From positions 1 to 15,651 of the forward strand of contig JAVZSA010000030.1 of assembly GCA_038880255.1 (NCBI GenBank): a stretch of DNA of 15,651 bases. Direction: 5' to 3'. Shown piece after piece: positions 1-7,439 of the stretch; the stretch's first letter is position 1; each line of letters opens with the position of its first letter. The position numbers and the translations under genes were made by a program. Origin of the DNA: ARK-15 sp038880255. GTDB taxonomy: Archaea; Thermoplasmatota; Thermoplasmata; Thermoplasmatales; ARK-15. Below the pieces are notes generated by a model. That model was not told where the DNA came from and ran no database searches. It saw nothing but the letters and a program-made list of their open reading frames with translations.

Positions 1-693
1 ACATCTGGAAGGAATATTGCTGACATAGCAGCAATAGGTAATAATACAATCATATATGTATCAGATAATGCTACTAATAATCCTCCTGGATACTATGGTA
101 TTGCTGGAACTTCGGTATCTTCTCCGGTGGTAGCAGGTATTGTAGCATCTATGGCAGGATATTTAAATCAAAAATTTGGATTCATAGATCCATTATTTTA
201 TAGTATTGGTGCAAATGAGACTAAATACAAGTTAAAACCATATTGGGATATAATTCAAACTCCTGCAAATTATCATAAAGGTCAAACTTTATATTGGGCA
301 AAAATAGGATGGGATTATGCATCAGGTTGGGGCTCTATAAATGCATGGAATTTTACACATCGCTCAATCACATTCACAGAGAGTGAATTACCATCTGGAA
401 CAACATGGTATGTGAATTTATCAAATGGTCAATCATTCTCATCTACAACTTCTACAATAACATTCAATGAGCCAAATGGGACATATTCATATAAGGTTGA
501 GACTGCTAACAAAAATTATAATCCTTTTCCTATGAATGGAACTTTAAATCCAAATAATAACAATATCACAATTCATTTCAAAAATTCAGGGTATCTTGGC
601 TATTTATTTTTAATTGGTGGTGTTTTAATTCTCACTGCTTTACTTCTAATTGCTATATCTTTCAGGCATAGGAAAAAAAGAAACAGGAATTAG
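1..693 (+). CDS. S53 (sedolisin-type) acid serine peptidase, C-terminal part, membrane anchored
   Basis: The gene is cut by the left window edge; the reading frame is open from base 1 and 230 residues are visible. Near visible residue 38 is the catalytic Ser in GTSVSSPVVAG, preceded by the sedolisin-like stretch GRNIADIAAIG. About 45 residues later come Asp-Ile (83-84) and GWDYASGWGS (103-112), which match the C-terminal calcium site of S53 enzymes; this favours S53 over S8. After it is a beta-rich domain with FTESELPSGTTW, a type common in surface peptidases of acidophilic archaea. A single membrane helix (about 197-220) and a basic tail, RHRKKRNRN, follow. The protein is therefore probably exported and anchored by its C-terminus, with the catalytic domain outside. 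The Glu and Asp of the S53 triad lie upstream of the window and cannot be checked. Family assignment is strong; substrates are unknown. Confidence 0.88.
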   Translation, partial: TSGRNIADIAAIGNNTIIYVSDNATNNPPGYYGIAGTSVSSPVVAGIVASMAGYLNQKFGFIDPLFYSIGANETKYKLKPYWDIIQTPANYHKGQTLYWAKIGWDYASGWGSINAWNFTHRSITFTESELPSGTTWYVNLSNGQSFSSTTSTITFNEPNGTYSYKVETANKNYNPFPMNGTLNPNNNNITIHFKNSGYLGYLFLIGGVLILTALLLIAISFRHRKKRNRN

Positions 694-720
694 AAAATTC
701 TACCGATGATGTTTATTAAA

Positions 721-741
721 TTTTTTAAATCTTTTAGATTT
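721..741. terminator. T-run and small hairpin between the S53 gene and tRNA-Pro
   Basis: A run of six T (721-726) lies about 28 bases after the peptidase stop codon, a plausible archaeal oligo-T terminator for the + strand gene. It is followed by a perfect inverted repeat, AAATCT-TTT-AGATTT (727-741), directly beyond the tRNA 3' end. The hairpin is weak (all A/T except one G-C pair), so its role is uncertain. Confidence 0.4.
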
Positions 742-742
742 A

Positions 743-817
743 TGGGCTTGCCCGGATTTGAACCGGGGTCTTCGGCTCCCGAAGCCGAAAGGATAGACCA
801 ATCTACCCCACAAGCCC
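743..817 (-). tRNA. tRNA-Pro, anticodon CGG
   Basis: On the - strand the acceptor arm GGGCTTG (817-811) pairs perfectly with CAAGCCC (750-744), and the discriminator base is A (743). The anticodon arm is TCGGC-TTCGGGA-GCCGA, giving anticodon CGG with T33 before it and G37 after it, as is normal for tRNA-Pro. The T arm is CCCGG-TTCAAAT-CCGGG. The D arm, TGGGGTAG with GG in the loop, follows the usual archaeal tRNA-Pro pattern. CCA is not encoded and no intron is visible. Position 15 is G, so this tRNA could be a substrate for archaeosine formation by the TGT encoded just upstream; that link is inference. Confidence 0.95.
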
Positions 818-837
818 ATTAAAATAATTATTTTTAT

Positions 838-846
838 TTATTTAAA
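838..846 (-). promoter_or_regulatory. TATA box of tRNA-Pro, overlapping the end of tgtA
   Basis: The - strand reads TTTAAATAA, centred about 25 bases upstream of the tRNA 5' end, the expected archaeal TATA spacing. It overlaps the TAA stop codon of the TGT gene (844-842), so the tRNA probably has its own promoter in addition to any read-through from the operon. Confidence 0.55.
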
Positions 847-2749
847 CAGTTTCTCTTATCTCTACTACCATTCCTCTTTTTAAAGTTTTTATTTCCAAAG
901 AATTAAATAATGTTCTACCTACGCCCAATAAATTATCATCCTCATTCACTACAAGTACTTCGTCAAAGGGTCTCAATGAATTATCCATATCCTTAACAAA
1001 TCTGGCAAATACATTTTTTCCCTTTTTATTAAACTCTTCGCTATCCCTTGTAACAACAACTCTTAATCTTGGATATTCAAATTTTTTATGTAATAACCTC
1101 CCCCCTTCAATTTTTAATGTAAAAAAGCCATCATTTCTCATCGATAAAATATGTTTATCATTTAAGTATATATTTCTAATCATACCTGTGTTCTTGCTTT
1201 TTATTATTTTTACGTCACCATTAAAAAGGGAATCGCTTGCCCCAAATCCAAATTGAAAGTCTGCCACAGATCTAATTCTTAGAAGATCAAGATTTTTGTT
1301 ATTTTCAAAATTAATAAATCTTTTTTCATCTTCTATTTTTTCAGGTAATTTTCCAATCCAAGAGATTAAAATATCAAAGTTAATATGATCGAGAATTTTA
1401 AAGATATTTTTTTTAATTTCGCAATTTTCTGGTAGTTGTGCCTGAAAAATTGGATAAATAAATAATAATTCATAGGGTATTATACCTAAACATGTTTGTA
1501 TAAAAAAATGTGCATCTATTTTTTCTATGTATTTCATTGCCTTTTCTAAATCACTTCTATTTAATAATATTAGAGTTCTTCTATAATATTTATAATTTTC
1601 AATTATCCTTTTTTCAAGTAATGAAACGGATGGTCTTAGTAATGATTCTGGACCTGTATAATAGAAAGGATGTTTTCTACTTAAATTCTCAAATTTAGTA
1701 AGTTCATCTGAATATTTATAGAATTCAAGAAGTGCATCATACAGTGTTGGATGTGCTCTTATCTTTTCTTCGGTATACTCCCATATTGTACCTTCAAGTA
1801 TAGCAGCTTTAATCCTTTCTATTTCTTCAATTGAAATTTTTAAATTATGTCTAGCCAAAATACTAAATTTTTCACCTTTTTCCATGGATTTAACCTTATC
1901 AATATTTTTATTGTTAAGATATTCAGTTTGATAGGGAACATAGTTTATATCGCTAAGATTCCTTGTACCATCCGGAAAAAGAACTCTATCATCTCTTGCA
2001 TATTTTACATAGGAGGATGAATCAAAAAAGTCTATACCCATTAAAACAGCAAGTGAAAAAAACATAGGGTGGCCAGCGCCAAAAAGATGGAGGGGCTTAC
2101 CAAATGAAAGATTCATTTTTACTGCCATTATAATTTTTACCACATCAGAATACCTGTAATTTTCTAATAGAGGTACTACACCACCTATGGCATAATAATC
2201 CAAATCCAATGAATCCATTAATCTTGCTGAAAGTTCCCTTAAATCTTTAAACAATGATCCCTGTATAGGGCCTGCAATGTACATACTACCCTTTATATCC
2301 TTTGAATCTTTTGCCCTTTTGTATGTTTCATTCACGGCATTGGCAGCTTGTTCGTAATTAAATTCAGGCTCTGAAAAAATGTCAAGTACAGTGCCTATAT
2401 CGCTTCCAATATTTTTTTGAAATTCAACAATTTCTAAAGGTTTCTCATCGATTTCACCATACATATGACTTTGAAATGTTCCTGAATCAGTCATTATAAT
2501 TCCATCAAAATCCAACATTGAATGTAGACCCTCATTCAGAGCCTTTTCTCTTAATTTTGAATCCCTTTTGATTATGTAAGCATTTGTTATTATTGCTTTT
2601 ATACCAAAATCTTCTTTCATTTCCCTTGGTGAAATCACTATAATATTAGGATTTATAACTGGCATTAGGGCGGGTGTTTCAACTACCCTACCATTCAATG
2701 AAAATTTTGTTATTCTAGCTAGACCATCCCTATGAATTATTTCCATCAT
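842..2749 (-). CDS. tgtA: archaeosine tRNA-guanine transglycosylase (ArcTGT), zinc cysteines missing
   Basis: 635 residues, the normal length of archaeal TGT. It replaces guanine 15 of tRNA with preQ0, the first step to archaeosine. The catalytic domain (about 1-370) has TDSGTFQS with Asp88, GPIQGS (160-165), AIGGVVPL (187-194) and FFDSSSY with the nucleophile Asp243. A C-terminal PUA domain covers about 558-635. Aligned with the Pyrococcus enzyme, the zinc motif LPCSCPVC becomes VPYQTEYL (271-278), so three Cys ligands are Tyr273, Thr275 and Leu278, while the fourth ligand, His301, remains. Thermoplasma ArcTGT is known to modify both G13 and G15 of tRNA-Leu. The start ATG overlaps the etfA stop by four bases (ATGA), and a second ATG follows directly. 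A paralogue such as ArcS is unlikely because both catalytic Asp are present. Confidence 0.93.
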   Translation of the reverse strand: MMEIIHRDGLARITKFSLNGRVVETPALMPVINPNIIVISPREMKEDFGIKAIITNAYIIKRDSKLREKALNEGLHSMLDFDGIIMTDSGTFQSHMYGEIDEKPLEIVEFQKNIGSDIGTVLDIFSEPEFNYEQAANAVNETYKRAKDSKDIKGSMYIAGPIQGSLFKDLRELSARLMDSLDLDYYAIGGVVPLLENYRYSDVVKIIMAVKMNLSFGKPLHLFGAGHPMFFSLAVLMGIDFFDSSSYVKYARDDRVLFPDGTRNLSDINYVPYQTEYLNNKNIDKVKSMEKGEKFSILARHNLKISIEEIERIKAAILEGTIWEYTEEKIRAHPTLYDALLEFYKYSDELTKFENLSRKHPFYYTGPESLLRPSVSLLEKRIIENYKYYRRTLILLNRSDLEKAMKYIEKIDAHFFIQTCLGIIPYELLFIYPIFQAQLPENCEIKKNIFKILDHINFDILISWIGKLPEKIEDEKRFINFENNKNLDLLRIRSVADFQFGFGASDSLFNGDVKIIKSKNTGMIRNIYLNDKHILSMRNDGFFTLKIEGGRLLHKKFEYPRLRVVVTRDSEEFNKKGKNVFARFVKDMDNSLRPFDEVLVVNEDDNLLGVGRTLFNSLEIKTLKRGMVVEIRETV

Positions 2750-3747
2750 TTTTTCTTAATTTTCTTAATCTCTTCAATAAATATTGGAATTATTTCATGA
2801 AGATCACCAACAATGCCAAAATCAGCAATATTAAATATTGGCGCATTAGGATCTTTGTTTATTGCAACAATCACCTTTGAATCCTTCATACCTACTATGT
2901 GCTGTATTGTTCCTGAAATACCACAGGCTATATATAGATCAGGTCTAATTGTTATGCCACTTTGTCCCACCTGAGATGATTTTGGCATCCATCCAAGATC
3001 TACAGCTACTCTTGATGCACCTACAGCTCCACCTAATAAATCTGCGAGTTCTTTGAGCTTTTCAAAGCCTTCTTTAGACCCTACTCCCCTACCTCCTGAG
3101 ACCACTACCTTTGCTTCATCTACCTTTTTAGCTCCAGCTACAGTTGTTTTTACTATTTCCTTAATTACTGTTCTTACCTCTAAATTATTAAATTCAGGGT
3201 TAACTTGAATAATTTCACCATTTCTACTTTTATCAGGTTCTCTAGGTTTAAACACATTTGGTCTAACAGTAGCTATTTGAGGCCTATGCTTAGGAGTAAA
3301 TATCTCCCCCATTATATTTCCACCATACGCTGGTCTGATTTGAATAAATGTACCATTCCTAATTTGAAGGTCTGTACAATCCGCAGTCATACCTGTTTCA
3401 AGATTTGCAGCAATTCGAGGGCCATATTCTCTTCCAGTATGTGTTGCCGGAATAAGAACAATTTCAGGCTTGAGATTTTTAATAAACTTTGAAAGTGATT
3501 TACTGTATACTTCAGCGATATATGGATCAAATATTTGGTTATCCATCACGTATACCTTATCAGCACCATAATAGAAAGGCTCCTTTGCCATATCCCCAAT
3601 ATTATGCCCTACTAAAACTACTGAAAGCGATGTATTTAATGTATCTGCTAATTCCCTTGCCTTTGAAATTAATTGAAAAGTAACTGGCCTTATTTTACCA
3701 TCATAAATTTCACCAACAACGAGAATTCCTTTGTAATCTTCAATCAT
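2746..3747 (-). CDS. etfA: electron transfer flavoprotein alpha subunit
   Basis: 333 residues, full length. With EtfB it accepts electrons from acyl-CoA dehydrogenases through FAD. The N-terminal alpha/beta domain covers about 1-195. The conserved FAD-binding domain is at 210-330 and shows SGGRGVGS (217-224), GASR (243-246), QVGQSG (259-264), GISGTIQH (276-283) and AINKDPNAPIF (295-305). No N-terminal ferredoxin-like extension is present, unlike some anaerobic EtfA. The tail is lysine rich. The start codon overlaps the etfB stop in ATGA, and the gene's own stop overlaps the tgtA start in the same way, so the three genes should be translationally coupled. Confidence 0.96.
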   Translation of the reverse strand: MIEDYKGILVVGEIYDGKIRPVTFQLISKARELADTLNTSLSVVLVGHNIGDMAKEPFYYGADKVYVMDNQIFDPYIAEVYSKSLSKFIKNLKPEIVLIPATHTGREYGPRIAANLETGMTADCTDLQIRNGTFIQIRPAYGGNIMGEIFTPKHRPQIATVRPNVFKPREPDKSRNGEIIQVNPEFNNLEVRTVIKEIVKTTVAGAKKVDEAKVVVSGGRGVGSKEGFEKLKELADLLGGAVGASRVAVDLGWMPKSSQVGQSGITIRPDLYIACGISGTIQHIVGMKDSKVIVAINKDPNAPIFNIADFGIVGDLHEIIPIFIEEIKKIKKK

Positions 3748-4532
3748 TCAATCACCTTCTTTTCCCTTAACGCTTCAATAATTTTTGCTACTGCTTCCTG
3801 ATAATTTTCAGTGAAAATTGTTCCTCTACTTCTTTTTGGTGGTGGATACATTTTCATTACCCTGGTTGGTGATCCATTTAAACCAAATTTATTTTTATCC
3901 CCATCAATATCATCAGCTTTCCACCAAGTATATGGTTTATTTTTTGCCTTAATTATTCCAGACATACTTGGATTTGTATATTCAAAGTTTGTGGGAGGTA
4001 AACAGGCTAACAAAGCTGGTAATTTTACTTCAACGATCCTATATCCATCTTCAAGAATACTCTTTACCAATGCTTTTCCATTCTCTATAGAAATGACCTG
4101 CTCAACATAACTTACATGGGGAAGTCCAAGCCATTCTGCCACCTGTGGACCTATATGGCCTGTGTCTCCATCTGTTGCCTGATTTCCAGCCATAATTAAA
4201 TCAAAATTACCTGCTTTTTTTACTGCAAGACTAAGGGCGTAAGAGGTGGCCAATGTATCGGAACCTCCAAAAACACGATCTGAAATATGAAAAGCTTTAT
4301 CTGCCCCCAGGGCAAGACATTTCTGAACAGCGCTTTTTGCTTGTTCAGGTGCTAATGTCATGACAGAAACTTCACCACCATATTTTTGTCTTAATCTAAG
4401 TGCCTCTTCCAGTGCAAATTGATCGAAAACATTCAATATAGATTGAACACCCTCCCTAATCATTACGCCCCTTTCATCAAATTTTACATCTGAAGTATCA
4501 GGTACTTGTTTCACAAGGACAAGTATATTCAA
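3744..4532 (-). CDS. etfB: electron transfer flavoprotein beta subunit
   Basis: 262 residues from the chosen TTG start. It forms the second half of the ETF heterodimer and binds a nucleotide (AMP or a second FAD). The N-terminus MNILVLVKQVPD is the usual family start. An upstream in-frame GTG at 4541 lies inside the ribosome binding sequence GGGAGTGAT, so TTG at 4532 is preferred. The loop GNQATDGDTGHIGPQ (116-130) matches the DGDT-type motif of NAD-linked or bifurcating ETFs better than the DDD-type motif of mitochondrial ETFs. SPTRV and PPPKRSRG follow near the C-terminus. The gene begins 13 bases after the acyl-CoA dehydrogenase stop and overlaps etfA by four bases. Confidence 0.95.
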   Translation of the reverse strand: MNILVLVKQVPDTSDVKFDERGVMIREGVQSILNVFDQFALEEALRLRQKYGGEVSVMTLAPEQAKSAVQKCLALGADKAFHISDRVFGGSDTLATSYALSLAVKKAGNFDLIMAGNQATDGDTGHIGPQVAEWLGLPHVSYVEQVISIENGKALVKSILEDGYRIVEVKLPALLACLPPTNFEYTNPSMSGIIKAKNKPYTWWKADDIDGDKNKFGLNGSPTRVMKMYPPPKRSRGTIFTENYQEAVAKIIEALREKKVIE

Positions 4533-4536
4533 ATAT

Positions 4537-4545
4537 ATCACTCCC
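4537..4545 (-). promoter_or_regulatory. ribosome binding site deciding the etfB start
   Basis: The - strand reads GGGAGTGAT, close to the ideal archaeal GGAGGTGAT, four bases before TTG at 4532. The competing GTG start (4541-4539) is part of this element and so is an unlikely initiator. Confidence 0.6.
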
Positions 4546-5742
4546 TTATTTATATGCGATATATTCTTTTCCTAATAATTCTCTGCTAACAATTACTCTC
4601 ATTATTTCTTTACTACCTTCAGCCCATGCAAAAGATCTTATGGCTCTCCAAGCTGCTTGATCCGGGCATTCTTTTGTATATCCAAAAGCTCCCTGCCACT
4701 GCATTACTTCATCAATTGCAGCATTTGACCATTCGCTTGCAAACATTTTTGCCATTGCAATAGCCTTACTTACCTCAAATCTTGTAGCCTTTCCCTTTGC
4801 TTCCTGATCGTAGGTCCATAGGGCCCAATATGCCCCCAATCTTAGAAAACTCAATTTTGTATAATGTTCAGCTAACCTAAATTGAAGTGCCTCAAATTTT
4901 GCAAGTGGTTGACCAAATGCCTTTCTATCCTTCAAATATTTCTTTCCCCTTTCAAGGGATTGAAGTCCTGCTCCGGCACATATAACAGAAATAAGACCTC
5001 TAGCATATTCATACCCTTCATGTAATATGTAAAATCCTTTATTTTCCTCACCTATTATATAATGTTTTGGAATTATTACATTATCTATTGTGAAACCTCC
5101 AGTAGAAATACCATCTCTACCAAGATCGTCCACATAAGTAGGTATTATTCCTTTGGATTGAAGTGGTAAATAGAATAAAGTCATTCCTCTAGCACCAAGT
5201 TCAGGTGTCTGTTTTGCTATTGTAATATGGCCACCACCTCTAGTATATGCTTCCCTTACTCCACTTATATACATCTTCTCTCCATTGACAACATAATGAT
5301 CTCCCTCTTTTTTTATTGTGGTCCTTGTCCCTGCCACATCCGATCCCGCATCACTTTCAGTGGTAGCTATGCCTAAAAACCATTTTCCTTTTGTAACATT
5401 TGGCAAAATTTCTTTTTTTGCCTCTTCAGTTCCATATTTATCAAAAACATGACCCCATGAAGCTTGAACAAGATAAAAAACCGGGATTGAACCAGTAACA
5501 TCTGCCTTTGCAAGTTCTTCCGCAATTATACCAGCAGTAACAGCATCAAAACCCTGACCACCATACTCAGGAGAAACGGTGGGTGCAATCAATCCCAAAT
5601 CTGCCATACCTTGAATTACTTCATCAGGTATTTTTTTTGTTTTTTCCATTTCAAGGGCAATAGGAGCAATCTTTTTTTGAGCAAAATCCCTCACACTTTC
5701 CCTAATCATCTCCTGCTCTTCAGTAAATGTAAAATCAAGCAT
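4546..5742 (-). CDS. acyl-CoA dehydrogenase
   Basis: 398 residues, normal for this FAD flavoenzyme family, which makes a trans-2-enoyl-CoA from an acyl-CoA and reduces ETF. Visible elements are YGGQGFDAVTAGIIAEELA (60-78), the FAD/substrate loop GIATTESDAGSDVAG (124-138), RKAFGQPLAKFEALQFRLAE (273-292), QWQGAFGYT (348-356) and the catalytic base Glu375 in WAEGSKEI, at the position used by short- and medium-chain enzymes. The start ATG is supported by AAGGTGAT (5753-5746). It is the first gene of an operon with etfB, etfA and tgtA, so EtfAB is its likely electron acceptor. The chain length or branching of the substrate cannot be read from the sequence; fatty-acid, branched-chain amino-acid or phytyl-type breakdown are all possible. 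Confidence 0.95.
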   Translation of the reverse strand: MLDFTFTEEQEMIRESVRDFAQKKIAPIALEMEKTKKIPDEVIQGMADLGLIAPTVSPEYGGQGFDAVTAGIIAEELAKADVTGSIPVFYLVQASWGHVFDKYGTEEAKKEILPNVTKGKWFLGIATTESDAGSDVAGTRTTIKKEGDHYVVNGEKMYISGVREAYTRGGGHITIAKQTPELGARGMTLFYLPLQSKGIIPTYVDDLGRDGISTGGFTIDNVIIPKHYIIGEENKGFYILHEGYEYARGLISVICAGAGLQSLERGKKYLKDRKAFGQPLAKFEALQFRLAEHYTKLSFLRLGAYWALWTYDQEAKGKATRFEVSKAIAMAKMFASEWSNAAIDEVMQWQGAFGYTKECPDQAAWRAIRSFAWAEGSKEIMRVIVSRELLGKEYIAYK

Positions 5743-5771
5743 ATAATCACCTTAATAGTTAATGACAATAA

Positions 5772-5783
5772 ATTATTTAATAG
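5772..5783 (-). promoter_or_regulatory. possible TATA box of the acyl-CoA dehydrogenase-etf-tgt operon
   Basis: In the 128-base spacer the - strand reads TATTAAATAATT. Transcription would start near 5752-5756, just before the ribosome binding site. Other AT-rich stretches in the spacer could also serve, so this is tentative. Confidence 0.35.
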
Positions 5784-5822
5784 TTTCTTGATAGAAATTC
5801 GAAAAAAGAAGTTTAAATTCGT

Positions 5823-5840
5823 AATAAAAAATAAAAATAA
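5823..5840 (-). terminator. oligo-T terminator after the mevalonate-entry operon
   Basis: About 30 bases after the DUF35 stop the - strand carries TTATTTTTATTTTTTATT, a typical archaeal T-rich termination signal. It separates the two - strand operons. Confidence 0.5.
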
Positions 5841-5870
5841 TTAAATGTTTTTATTTCACTAAATCATAAA

Positions 5871-6269
5871 TTAAAGTGGTACAAATTTATACCCATATTC
5901 AATTATTCCAGAGGGACTTTCTTCTCTTATTCTTCTGAATACAGCTTTCACAGACATTCCTATACTTACCTCTTCAGGAGAAACATCGACAATTTGACCA
6001 GTAATTTTTGGGCCATCATCCATCTCTATTATTGCCATTATATAAGGTTTCAGTTCTTTAAAATCTGGTATGTCTTGATAAACTACCGTATAGGAATAGA
6101 CCTTACCTGTGGGCTTTAATTCATATTTTTGCATTTTTCCAACAGATTCTCTATGACAGTAAGGACAAACATCCCTTGGTGGGAAATATACCCTATTGCA
6201 AGAGGGACATTTTGTTCCGATTAGTCTGTACCTATGCTCAAATTCTCTCCAAAATCTCGGTATTGTCAT
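5871..6269 (-). CDS. Zn-ribbon/OB-fold protein (DUF35), scaffold of the thiolase-HMG-CoA synthase complex
   Basis: 132 residues. The N-terminal helix (FWREFEHRYR) leads into a zinc ribbon with Cys21, Cys24, Cys35 and Cys38 (CPSC and CPYC), followed by an OB-fold domain (about 50-132) containing TGKVYSYTVV and ITGQIVDVSPEEVSIGMSV. In the characterised complex from Methanothermococcus thermolithotrophicus, the DUF35 protein bridges thiolase and HMG-CoA synthase and contributes to a shared CoA-binding site. Here it directly follows both genes, with an ATGA overlap with the thiolase stop, so the same scaffold role is likely. All four zinc ligands are intact. It has no known catalytic role of its own. 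Confidence 0.92.
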   Translation of the reverse strand: MTIPRFWREFEHRYRLIGTKCPSCNRVYFPPRDVCPYCHRESVGKMQKYELKPTGKVYSYTVVYQDIPDFKELKPYIMAIIEMDDGPKITGQIVDVSPEEVSIGMSVKAVFRRIREESPSGIIEYGYKFVPL

Positions 6270-7438
6270 TTTATCACCTCCAAGATGTGAACAATAGATG
6301 AGCCACCCGCACCACTCATACTATGTGTGAGAGCATATTTTGGATCTTTTACCTGTCTTTTTTCTGCCTCATTTCTTAATTGTAAAGCAGCTTCCACTAC
6401 CTGCCCCACACCTGTTGCACCTAAAGGATGGCCCTTTGCCTTTAAACCACCAGAAGGATTTATTGGTAATTTACCATCAATATTTCCATATCCTTCCTCC
6501 AGAAATTTACCTGCTTCGCCTTTTTTGAAAAAACCAAGATCCTCTAGTGAAATTAATCCGAAGATTGAATATGCATCGTGGACTTCCACTAAAGAAATAT
6601 CCTTTGGTTCCACCTTTGCCATTTTATATGCTTTTCTAGAAGCCATTACAGTTGAAAAAAATGTTGTGATTTTATCTCTACTATGAAGAGATAGAAAGTC
6701 TGATGCCATGGTGGATGCACTTATTTTTACAATACCATCGTATCTCCATTTTTTTGCGTTTTCTAGTGTGGTCAAAATTACTGCAGATGCACCATCAGAT
6801 ACCGGAGCACAATCTAACATAGTAAGTGGATCGGATACTGGAGATGCATTAATTACATCCTCCACCTTTATCGTGTTTCTAAAGTGTGCATATGGATTTA
6901 GTGCGCCATGAGTATGTGAAATTACAGGCATTAGAGCAATATGTTCCCTTTTTGCATTAAATTCAAACATGTATCTTCTGGCTATCATGGCAGCAGATGC
7001 AGCAAGTGTAGATCCATTGAATGCTTCCCATTCCCTATCTATTTCACCAGAAATAACATCAACTACATTCTCCATTGGTACATCTGTTAATTTTTCAACA
7101 CCTCCAACCAGAACTGTATCATACATACCCGATGATACAGCAATAAAACCTTCATGTAATGCAGCAGCACCACTTGCACTTCCATTTTCTACTCTAATCG
7201 CTGGTATATTATTTGCTGCAAGACCTGTAAAATCCGCTATTAATGTACCTAAGTTATCTTGATATGTGGAAGATCCGGCACTCATATTACCACCATAAAT
7301 TGCTTCAATATCCTTAGAATAAATTCCTGCATCTTCCATAGCCTTTAATCCTGCTTCTACTGCCAAATCTCTTAATGATTTATCCCAATGTTCACCGAAT
7401 TTTGTTTGCCCTACACCAACTATTACTACTTCTCTCAT
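6266..7438 (-). CDS. SCP2-type thiolase (acetoacetyl-CoA thiolase family) with Ser in place of the nucleophilic Cys
   Basis: 390 residues from the ATG at 7438, preferred over GTG at 7447 because GGGTGAG precedes it at ribosome-binding distance and MREVVIVGVGQTKFG is the family start. The expected role is acetyl-CoA condensation to acetoacetyl-CoA in the mevalonate pathway. His287 (VHDAYS) and His337 (GHPLGATG) are present. The nucleophile motif, normally of the form VENACASG, reads VENGSASG here, so the nucleophile position is Ser87 (codon AGT). The C-terminal SMSGAGGSS has no Cys either, which is usual in this branch. The gene begins one base after the HMG-CoA synthase stop and overlaps the DUF35 gene by four bases. 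Family is certain; activity is in doubt. Confidence 0.9.
   Translation of the reverse strand: MREVVIVGVGQTKFGEHWDKSLRDLAVEAGLKAMEDAGIYSKDIEAIYGGNMSAGSSTYQDNLGTLIADFTGLAANNIPAIRVENGSASGAAALHEGFIAVSSGMYDTVLVGGVEKLTDVPMENVVDVISGEIDREWEAFNGSTLAASAAMIARRYMFEFNAKREHIALMPVISHTHGALNPYAHFRNTIKVEDVINASPVSDPLTMLDCAPVSDGASAVILTTLENAKKWRYDGIVKISASTMASDFLSLHSRDKITTFFSTVMASRKAYKMAKVEPKDISLVEVHDAYSIFGLISLEDLGFFKKGEAGKFLEEGYGNIDGKLPINPSGGLKAKGHPLGATGVGQVVEAALQLRNEAEKRQVKDPKYALTHSMSGAGGSSIVHILEVIK
6273..6281 (-). promoter_or_regulatory. perfect ribosome binding site of the DUF35 gene
   Basis: The - strand reads GGAGGTGAT, fully complementary to the usual archaeal 16S rRNA 3' end, three bases before the ATG and inside the last codons of the thiolase gene. 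It suggests strong internal re-initiation, perhaps to keep scaffold and enzymes in balance. Confidence 0.75.
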
Positions 7439-7439
7439 T

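Noticed and set aside
127..693. A small stand-alone gene starting with GTG at 127
   Set aside because: The frame is open to base 1 and the catalytic Ser motif GTSVSSP straddles the region just before 127, so this is the end of a larger gene.
6327..7262. Several + strand ORFs of 60-120 codons opposite the thiolase gene (similar ones lie opposite tgtA, etfA, etfB, mvaS and the aminotransferase)
   Set aside because: They are antisense shadows of well-conserved genes, with no family resemblance, promoter or ribosome binding site.
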